Of a DNA stretch of 64,000 nucleotides, positions 33,070-38,950 are shown one piece after another. The notes beneath the pieces were generated by a model. The model was not told the origin of the DNA and ran no database searches. It was given only the letters and a program-made list of their open reading frames with translations. The stretch is from contig NZ_KB895458.1 in the NCBI RefSeq assembly GCF_000374865.1, forward strand, positions 121,097 to 185,096, written 5' to 3'. The translations under genes were made by a program, and so were the position numbers. The first letter of the stretch is position 1. Every line of letters starts with the position of its first letter. Source of the DNA: Arthrobacter sp. 135MFCol5.1 (GTDB taxonomy: Bacteria; Actinomycetota; Actinomycetes; Actinomycetales; Micrococcaceae).

Positions 33070-33112
33070 GAAACTATAGGTTTCTCGCGCGGGGGGTTTA
33101 CAATTGTGTAAA
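33070..33112. promoter_or_regulatory. Two inverted repeats upstream of the TAC-like operon
   Basis: GAAAC-TATAG-GTTTC (33070-33084) and TTTACA-ATTG-TGTAAA (33097-33112) lie before and over the start of the toxin-like gene. They are the probable operators for the XRE antitoxin, consistent with autoregulation common to toxin-antitoxin operons. Confidence 0.55.
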
Positions 33113-33616
33113 GTAGAACGGAGGACAGTAGCCGAGGGTGAGTCCCACCTCATCCAGTGCGCTGTTCGTTCGGACGGGGTCACCTCTCCATCCGCGACCG
33201 CTCTAGAGCTTCTAGAGGAGGGCCGTTTTGAAAACGATAATTCGCCGAAGCTGCCTGACCTGGACCAGATTGATCTTGTCGATGAGATCCTAGTGATTTG
33301 CGAAGAGTTTGCGGAGTACGGCGTGCCTCCGGCTTTGCCGGACATCAACCAGCTTTCCTATGGAGTCTGGGAGTTCCGAGCCAGTTGGCTCCGGGCGGCT
33401 TTCTACGACACAGATGGCAAGGGTGGTTATGAGGCCAAGACCACGCGATATAGCCTTACGAAAAACCCGGACTGGGACGAGCTTCCCGTTTTTGACGCGA
33501 ATATACGTCTAGCGAGCTGTTGGGGTAAGGCGTCAAAACAGGCGAATGAGTCAGACGTGAAATTTACTAGACAAGTACGGCAGGAGGATCTGCAACATGA
33601 CAAGTCGAACCAGTAG
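33104..33616 (+). CDS. HigB/RelE (Gp49)-like toxin
   Basis: A 170-residue protein with a TTG start (33104) that overlaps an inverted repeat; no better in-frame start is seen. After an extra N-terminal 45 residues, the pattern DLDQIDLVDEILVICEEFAEYG, LSYGVWEFRASW and WGKASKQANESDVKFTRQV matches HigB/Gp49 toxins. Such toxins are ribosome-dependent mRNases. It ends in the antitoxin start region. Toxin identity is inferred from the fold pattern and operon order. Confidence 0.55.
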   Translation: MCKVERRTVAEGESHLIQCAVRSDGVTSPSATALELLEEGRFENDNSPKLPDLDQIDLVDEILVICEEFAEYGVPPALPDINQLSYGVWEFRASWLRAAFYDTDGKGGYEAKTTRYSLTKNPDWDELPVFDANIRLASCWGKASKQANESDVKFTRQVRQEDLQHDKSNQ

Positions 33617-34196
33617 CAGGACCCTCGTTCAAGAGCGGGAATCATCACCTGCTGGGCAGCAGGGCATGGCTGCGGCGAGGCTCGCTATGAAGGTCCGTGC
33701 CCTATTGCACCAGGGTTTGGAGACAACCGGCATGAGCCAAAAAGGGTTGGCAGATCGACTGGGTGTTGGAGAAAGCCGAGTCTCGCAGATATTCAGCGGG
33801 AACGGAAATATACAGATTTCAACATTTGCAAAGGTTATGCGAGGACTCGGCTACAAGATCGAGCTAAGGGCTGTTCCTGCCGACCCTAGCGTCCCGCCCC
33901 TACCTGAACGACGAGTGCGAAAGCACCCCAAACGCGAAAAGAAGATGCGCACCGATACGGTCATAGTCACTCGGGGCGGCTCTTCCGGCGTTGACTCTCG
34001 CACCCTTGATTTCATTGTTCCCGAAGAAGACTTCGGAGCGTTTTACGACGTGCAGAGCCTCCATCCCACGACGCGTCGTCCCGCTCCTGACAAGCTCGAA
34101 ATTGACTGGGAAGAGATTGACTGGGACGCACCAGTAAGAAGTCTCTCTTGGAGTGACCGTAAGGAGGCCCGCGTTGGAGAACCAAGAACCAGCTAG
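33597..34196 (+). CDS. XRE/HigA-type antitoxin with chaperone-addiction-like tail
   Basis: A 199-residue protein preceded by a perfect AGGAGG and overlapping the toxin end by 20 bp. It has an XRE helix-turn-helix (about 35-85: MSQKGLADRLGVGESRVSQIFSGNGNIQISTFAKVM). The long C-terminal tail (IDWEEIDWDAPVRSLSW) contains the aromatic, disordered-like sequence expected of a SecB-binding addiction segment (ChAD), as in Mycobacterium tuberculosis HigA1. The SecB-like gene follows directly, with a 23-bp overlap by the TTG start. Confidence 0.7.
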   Translation: MTSRTSSRTLVQERESSPAGQQGMAAARLAMKVRALLHQGLETTGMSQKGLADRLGVGESRVSQIFSGNGNIQISTFAKVMRGLGYKIELRAVPADPSVPPLPERRVRKHPKREKKMRTDTVIVTRGGSSGVDSRTLDFIVPEEDFGAFYDVQSLHPTTRRPAPDKLEIDWEEIDWDAPVRSLSWSDRKEARVGEPRTS

Positions 34197-34614
34197 GGTG
34201 ATCGACCCGGATGACTTGAAGTATCGCGTTACAAGCGTGCTTCTGGACGACATGTCTGTCGAAACATCTGACTTTGAGATTCCGAAAACTAAGAGAGTAC
34301 GTTTTCAATTCTCGGGCGCCACGGCTGACGAGTTTCCGCTGCTTCGACTCACTAAAACTGTGGTTGAGCTTCTTGACTCGGACGGCGACTCTGCGGTGAC
34401 CTTAAAATGCACCTACAAGATCAACTTTGCGATTTCAGAAGATGAACAGGTTGCAGAGCTCGACGATGAACTTCGGATCGCGGCCATGCGTGTCTCCTAT
34501 CCATATCATCGTCAACTCATTTCTGACATGACTTCCAGGCTCGGCCTCCGCCCTACATTTTTGCCTGCCGTGCCTGACGAGTTATGGGCGGATGAAGAGG
34601 CCGAAGTTTCCTAG
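34174..34614 (+). CDS. SecB-like chaperone of a TAC module
   Basis: A 146-residue protein starting at TTG 34174 after AAGGAGG. The SecB-type signature is RVSYPYHRQLISDMTSRLG followed by RPTFLPAVP (about 106-134), like SecB C-terminal aPhlLFPYAR and L.P segments. A solitary SecB-like gene downstream of a toxin-antitoxin pair in a Gram-positive host is the hallmark of toxin-antitoxin-chaperone (TAC) systems. It should protect the antitoxin from degradation. A terminator hairpin follows. Confidence 0.72.
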   Translation: MENQEPARVIDPDDLKYRVTSVLLDDMSVETSDFEIPKTKRVRFQFSGATADEFPLLRLTKTVVELLDSDGDSAVTLKCTYKINFAISEDEQVAELDDELRIAAMRVSYPYHRQLISDMTSRLGLRPTFLPAVPDELWADEEAEVS

Positions 34615-34634
34615 TAAGAGCAAATGGTTTGGAG

Positions 34635-34668
34635 AAAGAGGGCGCTCGCAACTGCGAACGTCCTCTTT
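34635..34668 (+). terminator. Terminator of the TAC-like operon
   Basis: AAAGAGGGCGCTCGCA pairs with TGCGAACGTCCTCTTT, with one mismatch and one wobble, and is followed by TCTTT on the plus strand. It separates the TAC module from the following SecB-like relic. Confidence 0.7.
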
Positions 34669-34710
34669 TCTTTACCGGATGTCACATTAGAAAGCTAGGC
34701 CCTCCGTCCT

Positions 34711-34780
34711 GTGATGTTGGCCCCGGTGTTCGTGCGGATCTCTTATCCTTACCACCGTCAGATGGTTGGCCAATCCATCT
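34711..34780 (+). pseudogene. Relic of a second SecB-like C-terminal segment
   Basis: ATG 34711 reads MLAPVFVRISYPYHRQMVGQ, which closely matches RVSYPYHRQLIS of the intact chaperone 200 bp upstream, after which similarity ends. It looks like a duplicated or replaced chaperone copy truncated by the TIR gene, whose 3' end starts at 34780. Confidence 0.55.
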
Positions 34781-35622
34781 CAGTCCAGTACTGCGACTGG
34801 GGCGTAGCGCAAAAGCAGTCTCTTCTTTTCGCCGTTGTCGAATTGAGTGTGAGCGATCTTCTTGTCACCTGCCCCTTCAACGAGCAGAACGATTCCCTCG
34901 CCAAAGCTTTGATGATGCAGCCTAGTGCCGACGGTAACTCGTGAAACCGTCTTTCGGTCGTTCGCGGGCACGACTCTGGACGACTGTTCTGCCGAGTCTA
35001 TGACGACCTTCCGCGGAGGCTGTTGGGCTTGGCCTAATGCCGCAACTGCCATTGAGATGCTCTTTACCTCCTGGAGCACGTCTTTTATGAGTGATTGCTC
35101 ATCAGGGCTCCTATCGGGCTTATTATCTTCGGGGTGCAATTCAATCGTTTCCAAGCTTGCTTTTAACTCGGGCCACGCCTGATCGAATGCCCAGCGGATC
35201 CTCTCCAGGCTTGCTCCCGCGGCTTCACTCCGTAAATGGATGGATTCGACGAGACTCCACATCTCTTCGGGGTCCAGCCCGTCAGTGTGCTGGAAATTTG
35301 ATAAAGGAGCTCCGGCAGGAAGATCGCCCGGGCCGAGGCCGAGCAGAACCGTTCGAACTGCTGTTTGCCCTGTTGTTTTTGCAAGTGCCCCGGCCTCGTA
35401 GTTCAACCAAGGAGCTTCGACGTTTGATGGCGTGACGCAGACAATGCCTTCTGTTGTATCAGTGAGCTGCTCGCTGATCGTAACGAGCCACTGTGCGCCC
35501 TTACTGATGTCCTTGGACGACACGAATGGCTCCGAGTACTGGAGTACCCTTACTAGCCATTCACGAAGTAGTAGCGCCATTTCATGGCTCGGAGTCCCCG
35601 ACCAGCTTATGAAAATCTTCAC
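34780..35622 (-). CDS. TIR-domain protein with C-terminal Tudor-like domain (candidate defence effector)
   Basis: A 280-residue protein starting at GTG 35622 (AGGA ribosome site). The N-terminal 150 residues are a TIR domain: KIFISWSG, the VCVTPSNVEAPWLNYEAGALA segment with the likely catalytic Glu76, and a central Ala/Gly part. The C-terminal 50 residues (about 228-280, GTRLHHQSFGEGIVLLVEG...KKRLLLRYAPVAVL) resemble the UvrD/PcrA C-terminal Tudor-like domain. TIR proteins of this kind degrade NAD or make NAD-derived signals in anti-phage defence. No partner gene typical of Thoeris or CBASS is adjacent. Confidence 0.72.
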   Translation of the reverse strand: MKIFISWSGTPSHEMALLLREWLVRVLQYSEPFVSSKDISKGAQWLVTISEQLTDTTEGIVCVTPSNVEAPWLNYEAGALAKTTGQTAVRTVLLGLGPGDLPAGAPLSNFQHTDGLDPEEMWSLVESIHLRSEAAGASLERIRWAFDQAWPELKASLETIELHPEDNKPDRSPDEQSLIKDVLQEVKSISMAVAALGQAQQPPRKVVIDSAEQSSRVVPANDRKTVSRVTVGTRLHHQSFGEGIVLLVEGAGDKKIAHTQFDNGEKKRLLLRYAPVAVLD

Positions 35623-35690
35623 TTGGACATCCTAGGGCGCTGCTCGGCTCCTTGCTCCTGATGTCGGGGGTGAGTCCTAGTGTCGCAGTC

Positions 35691-35864
35691 ATGGTGAAGT
35701 TTGACGAGGAAGGGTTCGCGGCGATGATGGCACGCATAAAGGTTGAGGAGCGGGAGAAGGAGCGACAGGCTGCCGTGCTGCGTTCCCCGTTCGAGGACAT
35801 GGAACCGGACTACGAGTACATGCTGGCGGCGTGGTTGCCTTGCGGGCATGGCAGCACGGATTAA
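35691..35864 (+). CDS. Small hypothetical protein near attR
   Basis: A 57-residue protein starting at ATG 35691 (MVKFDEEGFAAMMARIKVEEREKERQA...), acidic and helical. An in-frame TTG/ATG upstream gives a longer variant. No family recognised. It is divergent from the TIR gene and followed by a small HTH gene. Confidence 0.45.
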   Translation: MVKFDEEGFAAMMARIKVEEREKERQAAVLRSPFEDMEPDYEYMLAAWLPCGHGSTD

Positions 35865-35874
35865 TGTCTAGGCC

Positions 35875-36198
35875 ATGACAGACAGGCCTGATGAACCAGT
35901 AGAGCGTCTCATGACGATTGACGAGGTAGCTGATCACTTTCAGATCAGTCGCAGCACGGCATTTCGGATGAAGAAGCGTCAAGGCTGGCCGTGCATCCGA
36001 TTTGGTTCCCAACTCAGGTTTTCTCGGGAGAACCTGCTCGCGATTCAGAAGCTCAACGCGGAGACTCCGCCTCCAACCAAACAGGCCCGCCCAACCCATG
36101 TCGGCACTCAAATGGCCAGGCGTCGGGCACACGCTTACAACGTCAGGAACGGGCTAGTGGAGCAGAGGTACACAGACCCTATTCCGCCACTACGCTAA
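35875..36198 (+). CDS. Small HTH_17 DNA-binding protein near attR
   Basis: A 107-residue protein with LMTIDEVADHFQISRSTAFRMKKRQGWPCIRFGSQLRFSRENLLAIQ (about 12-58) in the excisionase/MerR-type fold. Its C-terminus is basic. It ends just before the right arm sites and could be a second directionality factor or a regulator of the cargo genes. Confidence 0.7.
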   Translation: MTDRPDEPVERLMTIDEVADHFQISRSTAFRMKKRQGWPCIRFGSQLRFSRENLLAIQKLNAETPPPTKQARPTHVGTQMARRRAHAYNVRNGLVEQRYTDPIPPLR

Positions 36199-36210
36199 GC
36201 CCACGGTCAA

Positions 36211-36243
36211 TCGCCCACACTTTGCCCACACTCTGCCCACAAC
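36211..36243 (+). repeat. Right arm-type sites, three 11-bp units
   Basis: TCGCCCACACT (36211-36221), TTGCCCACACT (36222-36232) and CTGCCCACAAC (36233-36243) repeat at an 11-bp period in the same orientation as the left copies at 20456-20477. The identical core GCCCACA near both att cores suggests arm-type integrase sites. Confidence 0.7.
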
Positions 36244-36322
36244 GACCCTGATTTGGCGTTACGTGGAATGATGAAAATCCCCGAAATCTAGAGACTCTCC
36301 TTACGAGCAAAGGCGCACTAAA

Positions 36323-36352
36323 GGGTTCAAATCCCACCGTCACCGCCACGTA
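36323..36352. other. attR core (30 bp)
   Basis: An exact copy of the tRNA-Ser 3' region at 20360-20389, without the rest of the tRNA. It marks the right end of the element. The original tRNA terminator follows immediately. Confidence 0.93.
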
Positions 36353-36353
36353 A

Positions 36354-36394
36354 AAAGGCCCGGGTTCCCTGGAAAAAATGGAACCCGGGCCTTT
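36354..36394. terminator. Terminator beyond attR
   Basis: AAAGGCCCGGGTTCC (36354-36368) pairs with GGAACCCGGGCCTTT (36380-36394), a 15-bp stem. It would be the native terminator of tRNA-Ser before integration. Confidence 0.85.
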
Positions 36395-36412
36395 CGCTTG
36401 CCCCGGCCGCGA

Positions 36413-36437
36413 GGGGGTTCAAATCCTCCGGCGGGAA
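36413..36437 (+). other. Possible tRNA 3' fragment
   Basis: GGGGG-TTCAAAT-CCTCC can fold as a tRNA T arm, followed by GGCGGGA and a discriminator-like A. No 5' half is present. This may be a scar of an older tRNA integration or a chance match. Confidence 0.3.
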
Positions 36438-36483
36438 CGACTCACCCGTACCGGCAGCTGAAGCTCCGCACCCCGAAAAAGCG

Positions 36484-37518
36484 TCAGCGGCTCGGATCGA
36501 TCATGGTCATGCCCGCGACGTTTGCGCTGTCCAGCCGGGGCAGCATCTCTGCGGCCTCTTCCAACCCGATGACGCGTTCAATAAGCTTCTGCGGCTGGAG
36601 TGCGCCGGATTCGATCAGGGCGAGCATTCCAGGGTAATCCGCCGCGGCCATCCCGTGGCTTCCGAAAACGTCCAATTCCCACGCAATAACCCGGGCCATC
36701 TGAACGCGCGGGTGGCCCTCAACCGGCGGCAGTAGCCCGATCTGGACGTGCCGGCCACGTCGCCGGAGGCTCAGGATCGCGTCGGCGCAGGTCTGCTCGC
36801 TGCCGACGGCGTCGATGGAGACATGGCTTCCTCCCGTCAGGGCCTGTACCTTCGACGGAATATCAGAACCATCGGCGACCACTACGTGATCGGCCCCGAG
36901 GGAAGCCGCCACATCAAGGGCGGCCGCGTTCCGGTCCACGGCAATGACGTTGCCGCCCAGTGCCTTGGCGATCATGACGGCGCTGAGGCCAACACCGCCC
37001 ACGCCAACAATGGTGACCCATTCACCGGCGGCCAGGCGTGCCCGGCTTGTCAGGGCCCGGTAGGCGGTGGCAAAACGACAGCCCAGGCTGGCCGCCGCTT
37101 CAAAGCTGACCCCCTCGGGGATCGCCACGAGATTGGTGTCCGCCGCATGGATCACCACGCGCTCAGCGAACGACCCCCAATGCGTGAAGCCCGGCTGCTG
37201 CTGGTCCGGGCATACCTGTGCATTGCCGCCCAGGCACCACTCGCAGGTCCCGCAACCCTCCACGAAGGGCGCCGTCACCCGGTCACCCACCGCCCAGCCG
37301 GTTACTCCGGGACCAACCTCAACAACGACGCCGGCGAACTCGTGCCCGGGAACGTGCGGCAGGGCGATGTCATCGTGTCCGGCCCACGCGTGCCAGTCGC
37401 TGCGGCACAAGCCCGTGGCGATGACGGAGATCACCACGCCTCCTACCGGGGCCTCAGGCTGGTCTACGTCCTGGACGGTCAGCGGTCCGGCGATCTGGCG
37501 CATGACAAGGGAACGCAC
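36484..37518 (-). CDS. Zinc-dependent alcohol dehydrogenase
   Basis: A 344-residue MDR enzyme starting at GTG 37518 after GAAGGAGAG. The catalytic zinc site (CRSDWHAW...GHEFAG) and structural zinc Cys cluster (CGTCEWCLGGNAQVC) are both present, followed by the Rossmann motif VTIVGVGGVGLSAVMIAKALG. It probably oxidises an alcohol or reduces an aldehyde with NAD(P); the substrate is not predicted. Confidence 0.9.
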   Translation of the reverse strand: MRSLVMRQIAGPLTVQDVDQPEAPVGGVVISVIATGLCRSDWHAWAGHDDIALPHVPGHEFAGVVVEVGPGVTGWAVGDRVTAPFVEGCGTCEWCLGGNAQVCPDQQQPGFTHWGSFAERVVIHAADTNLVAIPEGVSFEAAASLGCRFATAYRALTSRARLAAGEWVTIVGVGGVGLSAVMIAKALGGNVIAVDRNAAALDVAASLGADHVVVADGSDIPSKVQALTGGSHVSIDAVGSEQTCADAILSLRRRGRHVQIGLLPPVEGHPRVQMARVIAWELDVFGSHGMAAADYPGMLALIESGALQPQKLIERVIGLEEAAEMLPRLDSANVAGMTMIDPSR

Positions 37519-37750
37519 GGGCTCTCCTTCGGTTTGATTGTCCAGCCCAGTCTAGGTGGGGGCGAGGGTGAACCGGCGCGCCTTCATCGTTGCGCCAAAG
37601 GTCCCTGTGGCCCCCTCCCAACGGCCGGTACGCGTCCCGCGACTGAAGCGAACCGCCAGGAGATGTGCGTTGTGCAACATTCATGCAGAATAGGGTTTCA
37701 ATCAGGCATCTGCGCCTGGAAAACAGGCCTAAGAGCGGAGCGGGGCACGG

Positions 37751-38110
37751 ATGAACGAGTTTTTCGCGGCGTCCTGCGAGCGCGGGGTTCTGCGGCTGCG
37801 TTGGGCCCCGGACGTCCACATAACGTACGAGATCGCCGTTCGGGCGGCGCGGACCCTGGAAGGCTTCAGCGACGGGTGGGTGCTGCCACTCCTGGTTGAC
37901 CTGAACGGAGTGGCAGGGTTGACGCCCGAGGCCAGGGCGGGCATGAATGCTTACCGGGGATTCTCGGCGGTGGCCCTCATTGGCGACGGACCCATGGGCA
38001 AGGTCGTGGCGGCGTTTTCCCAACGGTCGCTGACTCCCACCGCGTACTTCACGAACGAGGGCGAAGCCCTAGATTGGTTGTCGGGCCAGGGCAGCAGGGC
38101 CGCGAAGTAG
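37751..38110 (+). CDS. Small STAS/SpoIIAA-like protein
   Basis: A 119-residue protein with a mixed alpha/beta pattern (LPLLVDLNGVAGLTPEARAGMNAYRG; AVALIGDGPMGKVVAAFSQ). This resembles the STAS-like SpoIIAA family seen in actinobacteria, although the phosphorylatable Ser of anti-anti-sigma factors is not evident. Function unknown. Confidence 0.55.
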   Translation: MNEFFAASCERGVLRLRWAPDVHITYEIAVRAARTLEGFSDGWVLPLLVDLNGVAGLTPEARAGMNAYRGFSAVALIGDGPMGKVVAAFSQRSLTPTAYFTNEGEALDWLSGQGSRAAK

Positions 38111-38139
38111 CGCAGAGGCCAACATTCGGGCCGTTCCCT

Positions 38140-38874
38140 TCAGTGTGGGGCGGACGACGGCGGCCCGTTGGCTCCCCCTTCGGCGCGCTTTTTGATGCCC
38201 AGCAGCATTGCCCGGTCCATCACGAGATAGCCGGGCCGGAGCAGGAAGTCCATCACGCGCAGCCCGGCAGGCCGGCCCGCGCCGTACCGCGTCCTGAGCA
38301 GGAGCCTGGTACCGGAAGGGCCGGCGTCGTGCAGCACGAACTGCCACGTACCGGTCACTGTTCCGGGCGGGGCTCCCGGGCTGGAATCCAGGACGAGGTG
38401 GCGGTCCTGCGCCAGGTCCACGACGCGCGGCCCCCGCCTACCGCCAGGGTAGCCACCAGGTGTGAAAGCGATGATGTCTCCCACCTTCAGGTCCTGCCAC
38501 TCGGGATGGATGCGGTCCGCGTTGGTGACCCCCAGGCGGAGCAAGCCGTTCTCCACCGCCGTGTAGGAATACAGGCCGGCCCGGTCTACTCCCATTTGCA
38601 CGAGCCATGGCCAGACCTGGCCGGGGCGTGCGGCGACGGTAACCGCCATGGTCCAGACGTCGTCGGCGTCGGGAATCAGTTCGTCGCCCGGAAGCGGCGC
38701 AGTCTTTTCGGGCCCGGTGGCACCCCATGTCCGCAGCACCCGCGGCAAGAGGCCATGCGTGGACAGACCGGCTGCGACGGCGGCGGCAAGGAAACCGCGA
38801 AGCCGGAGCCGCCGGGGGCCAGGCCCGGATTGTGGACCGGAACGGACACCGGGACCCGCCGCTGTGCCACCCAT
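38140..38874 (-). CDS. SRPBCC-type membrane-associated protein
   Basis: A 244-residue protein. A basic N-terminus and hydrophobic helix (about 27-40, FLAAAVAAGL) are followed by a polyketide-cyclase-like SRPBCC domain (about 70-235: VWTMAVTVAARPGQVWPWLVQMGVDRAGLYSYTAVEN, GTWQFVLHDAGPSGTRLLLRTRYG). Such domains bind hydrophobic ligands. No enzymatic role is assigned. Confidence 0.65.
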   Translation of the reverse strand: MGGTAAGPGVRSGPQSGPGPRRLRLRGFLAAAVAAGLSTHGLLPRVLRTWGATGPEKTAPLPGDELIPDADDVWTMAVTVAARPGQVWPWLVQMGVDRAGLYSYTAVENGLLRLGVTNADRIHPEWQDLKVGDIIAFTPGGYPGGRRGPRVVDLAQDRHLVLDSSPGAPPGTVTGTWQFVLHDAGPSGTRLLLRTRYGAGRPAGLRVMDFLLRPGYLVMDRAMLLGIKKRAEGGANGPPSSAPH

Positions 38875-38950
38875 GGCACTCCTCCTCCTGGTTCCAGGGA
38901 TGCCTCGAGGCTACAAACCGACACCCCGAGGCCCCCAGAGTCCAAAGCCC

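Noticed and set aside
33104..34614. Plain HigBA toxin-antitoxin pair
   Set aside because: The third gene with the SecB signature is coupled to the pair, so a TAC assignment fits better.
34780..35622. Thoeris or CBASS system
   Set aside because: There is a TIR protein, but no ThsA-like, cyclase or SAVED partner next to it.
20360..36352. Intact temperate prophage
   Set aside because: The element is about 16 kb and I see no portal, capsid, tail, large terminase or lysis genes.
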